A stretch of DNA of 64,000 bases from Mucilaginibacter dorajii (GCF_024808255.1 NZ_JANTYS010000009.1:1-64000), one strand, 5' to 3'. Positions 1-8,983 are shown, counted from the first letter of the stretch. Notes: a model not told the origin generated them from the letters alone. Translations and numbers: made by a program.

Positions 1-1
1 T

Positions 2-64
2 AAACGTAAGGAACTGGCTTCGTTAAAAAGGTTAGCTAAAAAACACAATATGCAATTGGTTTAA
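2..64 (+). CDS. C-terminal tail of a gene cut by the window edge
   Basis: An open frame enters from the left edge and ends at a TAA at 62-64, leaving about 20 Lys/Arg-rich residues ending in KKHNMQLV. Too little remains to name a family. It runs on the plus strand, opposite to the genes that follow, and palindromic repeats begin directly after it. It could be the end of a real protein or a chance frame. Confidence 0.4.
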   Translation, partial: KRKELASLKRLAKKHNMQLV

Positions 65-84
65 AATCAATACATTAAGATATG

Positions 85-275
85 TGTCATTGGCAGGAAC
101 GAAGGATCTTCTGCGCTCTGCTTATCTCAGACTTTTATAACGAAGAAGATCCTTCAAACGTTCAGGATGACAAACGTTTTACAAAACATCATGGGTTAGG
201 AACGAAGCAATCGCGAACTCTGCAAATCCGCTCTGTAGAGCATGAGATTGCTTCGTGCCTCGCAATGACATGGAT
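85..275. repeat. two adjacent palindromic intergenic repeats
   Basis: Two imperfect inverted-repeat units lie side by side. In the first (85-172), GAAGGATCTTCT near 101-112 faces AGAAGATCCTTC near 144-155. In the second (about 188-275), GAACGAAGCAATCGCG near 200-215 faces GAGATTGCTTCGTGCC near 244-259. The second is a decayed relative of the near-perfect hairpin at 33249-33329. Short open frames in it look like artefacts of the repeat. They may act as bidirectional terminators between the convergent neighbours, but that is not shown. Confidence 0.7.
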
Positions 276-302
276 ATAAATAAGTTGACCCAAGAAAACA
301 CT

Positions 303-989
303 TCAAAACCCCAACACCAAGCCTGGATCGGGCACATTCCGCTTATACTTTTCCATTTCGGAGTGCTTACACACACCGGGGTAATCGCCAAACTTACCTT
401 CGATATCAAACATCAATTGAAAATGCAGGTGCGGCGGCCATTGGCCGTTTTCGGTATTATCGCCAAGCGTGGCTATCTGCTCGTTTTTTTTAATAGACTG
501 CCCTACCGCCAAACCATCCAGGCTTTTACGGCTCAGGTGGCCGTAAAGGCTGTACAGTGTTAAACCATTCAAATTATGTTGCAGAATAATGCAAGGCCCG
601 TAATCGCCGGGATTATTGTTATCCTGAAAGCTATGCACCACCCCATCAAACGGGCTATAAATGGGTGTACCATCCGCCCCCCAGATATCAACGCCAAGGT
701 GCAGGCGGCGGGGTTCGTCCTCCGTATCAAAGTGGGCGCTTACGGCATAAATGGTGCGGTGCTCCAGGTATCCACCTATACCATAGCGGCAGTTGTTTGC
801 TTTTAGCTTATCGCCTACCCACTGGGTAAATTGCTGGTTATCGGCTATAATGGCTGTGGTAAGCTCGGTATTAGCCGCCGTAAAATCTAACGCACAAAGC
901 CGGTCGGTACCGGCTTTGTAATCAACCACCTTGCCAACGGCATCGGGGTGGTTGTGTAAATACGTTTTGAGCTTTTGGTGCTGGTCCAT
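303..989 (-). CDS. M23-family (LytM-type) metallopeptidase
   Basis: The 228-residue protein carries the LytM/M23 zinc signature: HLGVD (His97, Asp101), YGH (His151) and HLH (His187, His189). The family cleaves peptide bonds in peptidoglycan cross-links. No signal peptide or membrane segment is visible, and about 90 residues of unassigned sequence precede the catalytic domain. This is unusual for a wall hydrolase, so the substrate and location are uncertain. It starts 12 nt after the rbfA stop and ends a minus-strand run that includes rbfA. Confidence 0.85.
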   Translation of the reverse strand: MDQHQKLKTYLHNHPDAVGKVVDYKAGTDRLCALDFTAANTELTTAIIADNQQFTQWVGDKLKANNCRYGIGGYLEHRTIYAVSAHFDTEDEPRRLHLGVDIWGADGTPIYSPFDGVVHSFQDNNNPGDYGPCIILQHNLNGLTLYSLYGHLSRKSLDGLAVGQSIKKNEQIATLGDNTENGQWPPHLHFQLMFDIEGKFGDYPGVCKHSEMEKYKRNVPDPGLVLGF

Positions 990-1001
990 CAGGGTAAATA
1001 A

Positions 1002-1379
1002 CTATTCTTCCGTATCCGGCTGGCGCTCTTCCTTGCTTATTTTGTCAAATATCTTGTCCATGCGTTCAACGTATTCGCTGGTATCGTCGATAAAAAATTC
1101 CAGTTGGGGGATAATCCTTACCTGGTCTTTAATGCGGGCACCTAATTTATAACGGATCTCTGAGGCGTGCAGTTTTATAGTTTGCAAAGCCAGCTGAAAG
1201 TTGGTGCTGCTGCCAAAGAAGCTCAGGAATATCCGGGCGATGGCAAGGTCGGGCGTTACGCGTACCTTGGTTATGGTTACTAATGTATTGGGCAAATAAT
1301 TCATGCCTTCGCGCTGAAATATGGCCGCGAGGTCTTCCTGTATAACTCCGGCAAATTTTTGCTGACGTTTTGATTCCAT
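1002..1379 (-). CDS. rbfA: 30S ribosome-binding factor RbfA
   Basis: The 125-residue product matches the RbfA family in length and pattern: an N-terminal KRQQKFAGVIQEDLAAIF helix, a central TPDLAIARIFLSFFG strand, and a C-terminal VRIIPQLEFFIDDT segment. RbfA is a KH-type protein that helps late 30S maturation, binding near the 16S 5' helix. It lies 116 nt downstream of a lipoprotein gene and 12 nt upstream of the M23 peptidase. The acidic C-terminal tail after the KH core is common. Identification is firm. Confidence 0.93.
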   Translation of the reverse strand: MESKRQQKFAGVIQEDLAAIFQREGMNYLPNTLVTITKVRVTPDLAIARIFLSFFGSSTNFQLALQTIKLHASEIRYKLGARIKDQVRIIPQLEFFIDDTSEYVERMDKIFDKISKEERQPDTEE

Positions 1380-1495
1380 GATGATAAAGTTAACGCCGCT
1401 AAGGCAGATGTTTGTTTATTTGGTAACCCGTTGGGTAATATGTAATTTTTTGTTGTGAAAAGTTGAGCTTATAACTCAACACTCGCAACTTAAAA

Positions 1496-1870
1496 CTAAT
1501 TACACATATCCTGTGGGATTTCTTTGGTTATTTTTACTACTTTTTTAACTATAAGTGTACTATCGTACTCGGAGCCTAAACCCTCTTTGCCCGATTTTAT
1601 TTTTACACCTTCTACCTCAACATAAACAGGCTCATAAGGTTTTTCGAAATTCATTTGCGAGTACTGCAACTCTAACATGGCCGAACTATCGGTTACCCAA
1701 AACTCCTGGCTGTTATCACAATCTTTAAATGATTTAATTTCGGGGCCAAAACTATATAATCCTTTATAAACAACCGGCTTGGCTGGCTCTTTGGGGTTCC
1801 TGTTACATGAGGATGCCGCTAAAAAAAGAATAAATAAGAAGGCGAAATACTGAATATACCTGATCCTCAT
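1496..1870 (-). CDS. small lipoprotein with NlpE C-terminal-like domain
   Basis: A signal peptide ends in a lipobox (AASSC), so the mature 103-residue protein should be lipidated. The pattern of EIKSFKDCDNSQEFWV followed by YEPVYVEVEGVK resembles the C-terminal OB-like domain of NlpE/copper-resistance lipoproteins, in which a Cys, a Trp and a YxPVYVE strand recur. The N-terminal NlpE copper domain is absent. It starts 9 nt after the LolC/E-type permease gene and is probably co-transcribed with it. The NlpE relation is an inference from motif spacing. Confidence 0.65.
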   Translation of the reverse strand: MRIRYIQYFAFLFILFLAASSCNRNPKEPAKPVVYKGLYSFGPEIKSFKDCDNSQEFWVTDSSAMLELQYSQMNFEKPYEPVYVEVEGVKIKSGKEGLGSEYDSTLIVKKVVKITKEIPQDMCN

Positions 1871-1879
1871 ATAACAAAT

Positions 1880-3106
1880 TTACAAATCCTGTTTGATATC
1901 GTCCAATCCTTTGATACTTAATCGTGCGCTAATACCGGCCGCGATTATCGAAATGGCCCCTACTGTTAAAAATACCAGGCCAAAATCGCTGATCTTGATG
2001 TCAATCGGGTATGAATCCAACACCGAATTACTTGAGCCCATTTTTATAAAACCATAGCGCTGTTGCACCAGGCAAAAGGCAAGGCCCAATACTATCCCAC
2101 CCACAAAACCAGCGAAGGATATCATCATCCCTTCAAAAAAGAAGATGCCTTGTATGGTGCGTTTATTAGCACCCAAACTGCTCAAGATGGCAATATCCGC
2201 ACGTTTATCAATAACCAGCATGGTTAACGAGCCAATGATATTAAATATTGCGATAATAAGCACAAAGGTTAGGATCATAAAAATGCTCCAACGCTCATAA
2301 TTTAACGTTTTGTACAGTTCGGTATTTTGTTCCTTGCGGTTTTTAACGGTGAATTTATCGCCTATGGCCTCTTTTATTTTATCCTGAATAGCGGTAATAT
2401 CGGTGCCTTTTTTAAATGTAAGTTCCAGTGAGCTAACCTCTTTAGGTTCATCAAGCAAATCGCGGGCAAACTCTATAGGAGTTACCACGATGTCATCAAA
2501 CTCCTGCTGAATACCAAACACGCCCGAAGGGCTGATTGACCGCACCACAAATTCGTCTAGCGGGTTGACTGAGCTTACCGTTGTACGCCGGGTAGCTAAG
2601 ATCTCAATAGGTGCCAGATCATCATGCACATTGATACCCAGGCTGCCCTGAATGGTGCCCCCGATAACCGCAAAACTTCGCCCCTCGCTTTTCAGTGTGA
2701 ACGACCCGTTGTGTACTATGCTATCCAGCTGCTTATTTTTCAAAAAGTCATCACTTACCCCTTTTATAGTCCCGATGATTGGTTTATCGCCATAGCGGAT
2801 CAATACCTTTTCCTGCAAAACCTGTGTAAATGAAAAAATGTGCGCATCCTTATGCACGGCATTAAAGTAAGGGGTGTTGGGATCAAAGGTTTTGCCCAGG
2901 CGGGTTTCTATCTTGATCTCGGGCGTAAAATTGCTGTATAGCGACAGGATCACTTGTTCGAACCCATTGAACACCGATAGTATAATTATAAGCGCCGCGC
3001 TGCCAACAAGTACCCCAAGCGTAGAGATGCCCGAGATGATGTTGATGGCATGCATCTTTTTGCCCGAGAACAGGTATCTTTTAGCTATGTAAACCGAAGT
3101 GTTCAA
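1880..3106 (-). CDS. LolC/LolE-type ABC transporter permease (FtsX/MacB fold)
   Basis: The 408-residue protein has the LolC/E layout: one N-terminal transmembrane helix (about 22-47), a large periplasmic domain (about 50-270), then three C-terminal helices (about 272-297, 318-342 and 375-398). The start MNTSVYIAKRYLFSGKKMHAINIIS is typical of Bacteroidota LolE-like permeases. Such permeases extract lipoproteins from the inner membrane, powered by a LolD ATPase. No ATPase is encoded nearby, so its partner must be elsewhere. A single permease may serve as a homodimer; that is inference. Confidence 0.88.
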   Translation of the reverse strand: MNTSVYIAKRYLFSGKKMHAINIISGISTLGVLVGSAALIIILSVFNGFEQVILSLYSNFTPEIKIETRLGKTFDPNTPYFNAVHKDAHIFSFTQVLQEKVLIRYGDKPIIGTIKGVSDDFLKNKQLDSIVHNGSFTLKSEGRSFAVIGGTIQGSLGINVHDDLAPIEILATRRTTVSSVNPLDEFVVRSISPSGVFGIQQEFDDIVVTPIEFARDLLDEPKEVSSLELTFKKGTDITAIQDKIKEAIGDKFTVKNRKEQNTELYKTLNYERWSIFMILTFVLIIAIFNIIGSLTMLVIDKRADIAILSSLGANKRTIQGIFFFEGMMISFAGFVGGIVLGLAFCLVQQRYGFIKMGSSNSVLDSYPIDIKISDFGLVFLTVGAISIIAAGISARLSIKGLDDIKQDL

Positions 3107-3180
3107 TTGAGTGGCGAGTTAGCAGTTTTGAGTGATGAGTTTAGCCTACGTTAGAGCTTTTGACTTTTCAATTTTGAATT

Positions 3181-3819
3181 TTAACTTAAAAACGGGTTGT
3201 TTTGTTTTTCGAAGCCAATAGTTGTTTCGGGACCATGACCGGGGTAAACCGTGCAATCATCAGGCAGGGCAAACAATTTGGTTTCAATGTTATCCATCAG
3301 CTGGGTAAAATTACCGCCCGGCAAATCTGTACGACCGATGCTCATCCTGAACAACACATCGCCCCCTATTAAAATATTGGCAACCCTATCATAAAAACAT
3401 AAAGAAGCCGGCGAATGCCCCGGTGCAAAAACAAACTCCAACGTGGTATTACCAAATTTTACACTACCGGTTTCTGGCAGGTATGTATCCGGCAATGGTG
3501 ATACCTCATACCTGATCCCCATTTGCGGGGCGTATGATACCACGGCCGTAAGTACCGGCAGTTCGCCTTCATGAAATTGAGGTTTAAGTCCGTACTTATC
3601 AAACACAAATTTATTACCCAGCACATGATCAATATGGCAATGGGTATTAAGCAGCAAAACAGGTTTTAAATTATTATCCGCTATAAAGTTAGTTACTACA
3701 TTTTGCTCGGTAGCGGTATATATGCCCGGGTCAATAATGACACATTCGCCGGTTTCATCAAACAAAATATAGGTGTTTTCCTGGTAAGGATTATTCACAA
3801 ATGATTTAACTTTTGCCAT
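3181..3819 (-). CDS. MBL-fold metallohydrolase (glyoxalase II-like)
   Basis: The 212-residue protein shows the metallo-beta-lactamase fold metal set: THCHIDH (His60, His62, Asp64, His65), a later GHSPAS histidine, GGDVLF aspartate and YPGHGPET histidine. The length and GHGP ending fit the small glyoxalase II/YcbL-like hydroxyacylglutathione hydrolase group, which hydrolyses thioesters. The long C-terminal helical domain of classical GloB is missing, so the real substrate is open. It precedes the LolC/E-type permease by 74 nt on the same strand. No signal peptide is visible. Confidence 0.85.
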   Translation of the reverse strand: MAKVKSFVNNPYQENTYILFDETGECVIIDPGIYTATEQNVVTNFIADNNLKPVLLLNTHCHIDHVLGNKFVFDKYGLKPQFHEGELPVLTAVVSYAPQMGIRYEVSPLPDTYLPETGSVKFGNTTLEFVFAPGHSPASLCFYDRVANILIGGDVLFRMSIGRTDLPGGNFTQLMDNIETKLFALPDDCTVYPGHGPETTIGFEKQNNPFLS

Positions 3820-4287
3820 GGGGTAAAAGTAATGATTTAATTTGTTCCTTGTTGAGGATAGGGAATGAAGGATGTATTCTGGTATTTTTCAGGCCTTGGT
3901 ACATCTGCCATGTCATTGAGTTTTTAAATCCGGGGACTATGAAGGTGAAATGATCTTTCAAATAAAGAACTGTCATCCTGAGTTTTAAAACCCGGGCGAC
4001 TCTGAAGGAGGAAATGACGTAGATCGCATGGCGTAGAAGACTCACCCGCCAGCGCTACGCGCGGCACCCTCTTCGGCTTTGCCGGAAAGAGGGGTTTGAA
4101 TATTTTTGTATTTATATTACTTGTAATCAATTGATTAACTATTAAAACCCCTCTTTCCACCGCAGGTGAAGAGAGGGTGGCGGGCGTAGCCTCGCCGGGT
4201 GAGTCTTTTCCCGCGTTCAAAGCGAATGTTTAAGTCATGCTTTCCTTCAGAGTCTGCAGATTTTTTACTCAATAACATAGTTTTATT
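3820..4287. repeat. gene-free stretch filled by palindromic repeat element
   Basis: This 468-bp gap has no convincing gene. Its core, 4039-4205, is an element of about 167 bp with imperfect terminal inverted repeats: GACTCACCCGCCAGCGCTAC at the left end faces the complement of GCCTCGCCGGGTGAGTC at the right end. The middle is AT-rich (ATTACTTGTAATCAATTGAT). A second copy lies at 32876-33050. Flanking text near 3960-4020 (CTGAAGGAGGAAATGAC) also recurs next to the second copy. It encodes no transposase and looks like a MITE. Confidence 0.75.
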
Positions 4288-4899
4288 TTACTCTTCCACC
4301 AACTCCACCTCGGCTACCGGGCTAAATAAATAAACGCGTTTGGTTTTTAACTCCACGCATTTAAAGCGCTTGCGTAATTGTTCTTCTTTACGAAAAACGC
4401 GATCCCCTTTTATTTTGAACAGGGCTTTCATTGGCAGTTTTTCTACCGTAGTTACGGTCTCTTTCACCGCATCGTATTTTCGTAATGAACGGTACAGGTT
4501 AAGATCTGAACAGCTGGAAGCTGCCGGATTATCGAGGTAGCTGGTGATGGCATGCTTAATATCGGCCGGAAAAATATCTTTTTCAAAAAAAGGTTGCATC
4601 ATTTTTTTGAAATTATTTTTCCATTCGGTGCCGTGCGGTTTGGCTTTTTGCTTATGCTCATTCCAGGTATGCAGGTGTGCAAACTCGTGTACGGTGGTTA
4701 CCAGAAAAGCGTAGGGGTTAAGATCATAGTTCACCGAAATACGGTGACCTTTACCGGCATAAGGCGAACGATAGTCGCCAAATTTAGTGCCGCGGTTGCG
4801 CGAAATTTTAAACTCGCATTTAAAGTAGTCAATCCATCTACCGATGAGCGGGGCAGCATCGGGAGGAAGATACCTTTCTAAAACTTTTACTTTATCCAA
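4288..4899 (-). CDS. SprT-like zinc metallopeptidase-type protein
   Basis: The 203-residue protein contains HEFAH (His71, Glu72, His75) followed by HGTEW (His89), the SprT/Spartan-type zinc site with the third His after a short linker. Known SprT-domain proteins include the DNA-protein crosslink protease Spartan, while the bacterial SprT role is poorly defined. The C-terminal 90 residues are basic and end in a short beta-rich segment that could bind nucleic acid or zinc, although the usual zinc-ribbon cysteines are not evident. It stands alone between repeat-rich gaps. Confidence 0.8.
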   Translation of the reverse strand: MDKVKVLERYLPPDAAPLIGRWIDYFKCEFKISRNRGTKFGDYRSPYAGKGHRISVNYDLNPYAFLVTTVHEFAHLHTWNEHKQKAKPHGTEWKNNFKKMMQPFFEKDIFPADIKHAITSYLDNPAASSCSDLNLYRSLRKYDAVKETVTTVEKLPMKALFKIKGDRVFRKEEQLRKRFKCVELKTKRVYLFSPVAEVELVEE

Positions 4900-4919
4900 T
4901 GTTTACCTCAACACAAATA

Positions 4920-5150
4920 TAATGATTTCATCAGTTCATGGTTGATGGTTCATAGATCATAGCCGGAAACTTTCAAGTAATTACAAACAGATTATTATTT
5001 GTTAATAGCTCATGGCTAATTGTTCATGGTTGATAGTTCATAGATCATAGCAGGAAGTGGGTTGTATAAATGAGCAGATACGCTTAAACCAAACATACCA
5101 TGAACCATGATCTATTATCCATGAACTATGAACGACAAGTCTTGATACTA
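4920..5150. repeat. low-complexity direct and inverted repeats downstream of feoB
   Basis: The motif GTTCATAGATCATAG occurs twice in direct orientation (near 4948 and 5036), and related inverted text (CCATGAACCATGATC, CATGAACTATGAAC) appears at about 5099-5133. The stretch is not coding. It can fold into a long hairpin in the gap between the feoB stop and the SprT-like start. A role in ending feoB transcription is possible but unproven. Confidence 0.55.
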
Positions 5151-5169
5151 ACTACTTACTACTAAAATT

Positions 5170-7284
5170 CTATTTCAACAAATGATACACTATAAAACTC
5201 GCAGTATAGGCTAAGGCGGTCATATAGGCAAACTGGGCCGCTGGCCAGCGCCAGTCTTTGGTTTCGCGGTATACTACGGCCACGGTGCTGGCACATTGCA
5301 TGGCAAAGGCGTAAAACATCATGAGCGAAAAGGCCACGGCTAATGTAAACACAGGTTTACCGGTATCAGGATTTTTAGCCTCATGCATTTTTTCCTGTAC
5401 CGATTGCAGCTTGTCTGCATCGCCTTCCACGCTGTAAATAGTAGCCATGGTGCCTACAAATACCTCGCGGGCAGCAAAAGAGCTAATGAGTGCGATGCCT
5501 ATTTTCCAATCAAAGCCCAGTGGCTTAATTACCGGTTCAATTACGTGACCGAACACACCAGCATAAGAATTTTCCAACTTTTCGGAAGCGACAACCTTGG
5601 AGAGGCTATCAGGCGTCATGGTTTTGGTGTATTTGGGCTGACTGAATGTTTTATCGATCTGTGTAAACCTATCTCCGGGGCCATATGATTTCAACACCCA
5701 TAAAATGATAGATACCGCTATGATCACCTTACCAGCCTGCAAAACAAAGGTTTTTGAGCGGTCGTACATGGTAAAGGCCACGTTTTTCCACCTTGGCATA
5801 CGGTATACGGGTAACTCCATAATGAAGTACCCACGTTCGCGGGCTTTTAAAATGAATTTCATTACAAAAGCCACCAATACTGCCGATACAATGCTGAGCA
5901 GGTACATGGCTGTAAGCGCAAGCCCCTGCAGGTTAAATACCCACCATACGTTTTTATTAGGTACCACTAAGGCTATCAGCAAAGTATAAACGGGTAAACG
6001 GGCCGAGCAGGCTACCAGGGGGGTAACCATGATGGTGATCATCCTATCCTTCCAGTTTTCGATATTACGGGTACTCATGATAGATGGAACCGCGCAGGCA
6101 AAACCGCCAATAAGCGGCACTACCGATTTGCCGTTAAGCCCAACCTTGCGCATTACTTTATCCATCATGAACGTAACACGAGACATGTAGCCCGTATCTT
6201 CCAAAATAGAGATCAACGCGAAAAGAATAGCGATTTGTGGCACAAATACCAACACACCGCTTAAACCTGCGATAACACCATCAACCAGTAAACTTACCAG
6301 CGGACCGGCAGGCAGCGTTTTTGTAAGCGTGCTTTGTACCCAAATGAACAGATCTTCAATCAGCGACATCGGATAGGCCGACCAGGAAAATATAGCCTGG
6401 AAAATGAACATCAATATGGCAAAAAAGATTACAAAGCCAAATATCTTATGGGTAAGGATCTTATCTATTTTATTACTAACCGATTCATCGTGCGCTGTTT
6501 CGGGTTTTTTAACGGTATCGTACAGGAGATCGTTTATGAAATTATAGCGGGCGATGGTTTCTGTGGCCTGGGCTTTTTGTGAGTGAAAGGAATGCTCCTT
6601 TTCCAGCTCCTCTATACGCTCGCTTTCCGTGGTCGATAAAAAGTCAAGTGTTTCATGCTGATGGGCCAGCTGGAGGGCAAAATAAGGATTATCTATCCGG
6701 TACTCATCCTTGATCTGTGCTATCAGTTGCGGCGCAATAGCATCTACATCAATAGTATCCTGCTGTAATGCAATTTTATTGGCATAGGCGATGGTATTTT
6801 TTAGCTCATCTATCCCTTTTATCTTCCGTGCAGAAATGGGTACTACCGGTACACCTAACTTTTGGGCAAACAAATTAACATCAATAGTAATACCCGCCTT
6901 TTCAGATACATCTATCATGTTAAGGGCCACCACCACCGGAATTTTCAAATCGGCAATCTGGGTATATAGCAGCAGGTTGCGTTTAAGATTTGATGCATCC
7001 AGGATCACCACAATCAAATCGGGTACCATGGCTTTGGCTTTATCGGCCAACACCGAAAATACGATGGATTCGTCTTTGCTTTTGGGATAGATGCTATAAG
7101 TACCAGGCAGGTCAATGATCTCGGCCGTGCGGCCATCGGGCAATTGGCAAAAGCCTGTTTTTTTATCAACAGTAACCCCCGGGAAATTTCCTATTTTTTG
7201 ATTAAGACCGGTTAAAATATTAAAGAGAGTTGATTTACCGGTGTTGGGATTTCCTACAAGTGCAACTCTTATATCGGCTTTCAA
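5170..7284 (-). CDS. feoB: ferrous iron transport protein B (FeoB)
   Basis: The 704-residue protein begins with a G-protein domain: G1 GNPNTGKS (11-18), G2 around Thr38, G3 DLPG (58-61), G4 NMID (122-125) and G5 SAR (151-153). A helical guanine-dissociation-inhibitor region and a polytopic membrane domain with the FeoB GGFACAVP and SSFAAREVFVGT Gate-type motifs follow. It imports Fe2+ across the inner membrane. The start is a TTG at 7284, 10 nt after the feoA stop; no in-frame ATG lies near the G1 motif. Confidence 0.96.
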   Translation of the reverse strand: MKADIRVALVGNPNTGKSTLFNILTGLNQKIGNFPGVTVDKKTGFCQLPDGRTAEIIDLPGTYSIYPKSKDESIVFSVLADKAKAMVPDLIVVILDASNLKRNLLLYTQIADLKIPVVVALNMIDVSEKAGITIDVNLFAQKLGVPVVPISARKIKGIDELKNTIAYANKIALQQDTIDVDAIAPQLIAQIKDEYRIDNPYFALQLAHQHETLDFLSTTESERIEELEKEHSFHSQKAQATETIARYNFINDLLYDTVKKPETAHDESVSNKIDKILTHKIFGFVIFFAILMFIFQAIFSWSAYPMSLIEDLFIWVQSTLTKTLPAGPLVSLLVDGVIAGLSGVLVFVPQIAILFALISILEDTGYMSRVTFMMDKVMRKVGLNGKSVVPLIGGFACAVPSIMSTRNIENWKDRMITIMVTPLVACSARLPVYTLLIALVVPNKNVWWVFNLQGLALTAMYLLSIVSAVLVAFVMKFILKARERGYFIMELPVYRMPRWKNVAFTMYDRSKTFVLQAGKVIIAVSIILWVLKSYGPGDRFTQIDKTFSQPKYTKTMTPDSLSKVVASEKLENSYAGVFGHVIEPVIKPLGFDWKIGIALISSFAAREVFVGTMATIYSVEGDADKLQSVQEKMHEAKNPDTGKPVFTLAVAFSLMMFYAFAMQCASTVAVVYRETKDWRWPAAQFAYMTALAYTASFIVYHLLK

Positions 7285-7294
7285 GGCTACAAAA

Positions 7295-7510
7295 CTACTG
7301 CAAAACTATAGTGGAGGCTTCAAATCTACGCAAGCTTAACTGGTACCCGGAAACATGAATAGCAATGGGATCACCAAGTGGGGCGATGCGTGAAATTTTA
7401 ATTTCTTCGCCAGGTAAGCAGCCCATCTCCATCAGTTTTACCGACATTTCAAGGTCGGTAAATTCCTTTACAATTCCTGTTTCGCCTATTTCAAGTTGTG
7501 AAAGTGTCAT
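7295..7510 (-). CDS. feoA: ferrous iron transport protein A (FeoA)
   Basis: This 71-residue SH3-like protein has the FeoA pattern: an N-terminal LSQLEIGETGIV, a central LMEMGCLPGEEIKI and a closing strand with SLRRFEAS. FeoA assists FeoB in Fe2+ uptake, probably by contact with the FeoB cytoplasmic domain. It is immediately upstream of feoB on the same strand, the standard feoAB order. No FeoC is present. Confidence 0.93.
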   Translation of the reverse strand: MTLSQLEIGETGIVKEFTDLEMSVKLMEMGCLPGEEIKISRIAPLGDPIAIHVSGYQLSLRRFEASTIVLQ

Positions 7511-7574
7511 CGTGTAGTTTTAACCTCAGCAAATGTAAGCTTATTTATATTAAATCCAAATAAAGCAACCTTGC

Positions 7575-7700
7575 AGTTGTAAATTATTTGAAAATTTGGG
7601 GATTTGAAAATTTGAAAATGATTTTAGGATGATACAAATTCAATGAAGATAGCGATGCCAAGCATTTTCAAATCTTCAAATTAACAAATTTTCAAATTAT
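7575..7700. repeat. AT-rich long inverted repeat before feoA
   Basis: TTTGAAAATTTGAAAAT at about 7603-7619 faces ATTTTCAAATCTTCAAATT near 7663-7681, with a further AAATTTTCAAATT at about 7686-7698. The region lies between the feoA start and the end of the small lipoprotein gene and overlaps the latter's last codons. It could act as a terminator for the gcvH operon or be a decayed repeat. No iron-responsive site could be assigned. Confidence 0.45.
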
Positions 7701-7818
7701 AATCACATTTAACAGCCCCAAACGTAGGGCAGCCGCAGCCTTTGTGGAAGATGCCACATGACGAAAAGCTTAAGAGCACTATGGCTCCTGCTAATATGAA
7801 GAGTTTATTTTTTTTCAT
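7681..7818 (-). CDS. tiny Cys-rich lipoprotein
   Basis: The start chosen is the ATG at 7818, because from there a signal peptide with lipobox (LSFSSC, Cys21) follows at once; longer upstream frames would place a second hydrophobic stretch in front of it. The mature part is only 25 residues and has four further cysteines (CGCP, KCDY and a terminal Cys). Its ATG lies inside the end of the VanZ-like gene (14-nt overlap), implying translational coupling. Function is unknown; the cysteines could bind metal or form disulfides. Confidence 0.6.
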   Translation of the reverse strand: MKKNKLFILAGAIVLLSFSSCGIFHKGCGCPTFGAVKCDYNLKIC

Positions 7819-8200
7819 TGCCAATTGCGCCAATTGTAAGCATAACACCAAAAACACCCATACAAACACCAAGCACATCGCAAAACAGATCATTCCAGTC
7901 TGCATCCCGCCAGGTAAAAACTTTTAGCTGTAGTATTTCAATTAAGCCACCATAAAAAATAGCCAATATGGTTACTACAGCCAGCTGTTTATACGGAAAT
8001 GATATTGGCTTTTGTTGCCTGATAAAGGCATTACAGCACAAAACTGTTAAGGTAAAAAACAAACCGGTATGCGTAAGCTTATCAAACCCAGCGAAAAACA
8101 GGGGCGATTCGCTCTCTGATTTCAGGTCAACGGCACAGATAATTAAAATAAATAAGGCCCACAAAATTGCGGGCCCGTAATATTTTAGTGTTGCTTTCAT
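7805..8200 (-). CDS. VanZ-like family membrane protein
   Basis: The 131-residue protein has four predicted membrane helices and VanZ-like motifs: FDKLTHTGLFF after helix 1, and GGLIEILQ then RDADWNDLFCDVLG before the last helix. VanZ relatives are small membrane proteins, one of which gives low-level teicoplanin resistance; the general role is unknown. Its ATG directly follows the gcvH stop codon (TAA then ATG), and it overlaps the tiny lipoprotein downstream, forming a three-gene unit. Confidence 0.85.
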   Translation of the reverse strand: MKATLKYYGPAILWALFILIICAVDLKSESESPLFFAGFDKLTHTGLFFTLTVLCCNAFIRQQKPISFPYKQLAVVTILAIFYGGLIEILQLKVFTWRDADWNDLFCDVLGVCMGVFGVMLTIGAIGNEKK

Positions 8201-8581
8201 TTAAGCGCCAACAACTTCTTTATAAGCATCGGCCGATAAAAGGCCATCAATTTCAGATAGATCGGCAATGCTGATCTTTACCATCCAGCCTTCGCCGTAA
8301 GGGTCGGTGTTTACCAGGTCGGGCTGGTTGTTAAGCGCCGCGTTAATTTCGGTTACTGTACCGGTAACAGGCATAAAAAGGTCCGATACTGTTTTTACAG
8401 CCTCAACGGTACCAAAAACGTCGTCTTTGGCAACTTCTTTCCCTAAGGATGCAATATCTACATAAACAATATCACCCAGTTCGCCTTGTGCAAATTCAGT
8501 GATGCCTATTATAGCTTCATTGCCTTCAACTTTTATCCACTCGTGGTCTTTGGTGTATTTTAATTCAGCGGGAAAATTCAT
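8201..8581 (-). CDS. gcvH: glycine cleavage system H protein
   Basis: The 126-residue protein is full length for GcvH. The lipoyl-attachment lysine is Lys63 in VEAVKTVSD, followed by a second hairpin with [14 protein letters not shown], all typical. GcvH shuttles the aminomethyl group between the P, T and L proteins of the glycine cleavage complex. The other gcv genes are not in the window. It heads an operon with a VanZ-like protein and a tiny lipoprotein, as is common in Bacteroidota. Confidence 0.95.
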   Translation of the reverse strand: MNFPAELKYTKDHEWIKVEGNEAIIGITEFAQGELGDIVYVDIASLGKEVAKDDVFGTVEAVKTVSDLFMPVTGTVTEINAALNNQPDLVNTDPYGEGWMVKISIADLSEIDGLLSADAYKEVVGA

Positions 8582-8983
8582 GTCGTTAATTTTATGTGTC
8601 CAAAAATAATAAAACTTTAGGCTATCACAATAATTAAAGATTTATTAGGATAGCTTCCGTTCAAACATATTTGTTTGAGGTCAGTTCAATTTGTTTTATG
8701 GCAAATTGAGCCCAGTTTTTTATTCCGGCAGACGCCTTTATTTGCAGACCCCTGATCAATATCTTCTGAAAAACGCCTTCCGCAAAGTTTTGAAGCTCAA
8801 AATGCAATGCGATTTATTTAAGATTTAATTAAACAATATAAATACCAGGATATTTATTCTCAAGAAAATTAACATTAAGTCTCTGTTAATCTTTTACTTG
8901 CAATAAAAACCTTGCTTTTTAATCTGTATCTTAACAATACTTTAAAAACCATATTATTATTAAAAACCCAACCCTTTCTTATT
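8582..8983. other. gene-free divergent region between gcvH and the mscS-like gene
   Basis: About 400 bp with no supported gene. It must hold promoters for two divergent genes. Two small palindromes are visible: CAAACATATTTGTTTG near 8663 and CAATTTG/CAAATTG near 8688-8708, either of which could be an operator. An upstream in-frame start of the channel gene at 8912 is not favoured because the sequence there reads as leader DNA. Confidence 0.4.
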
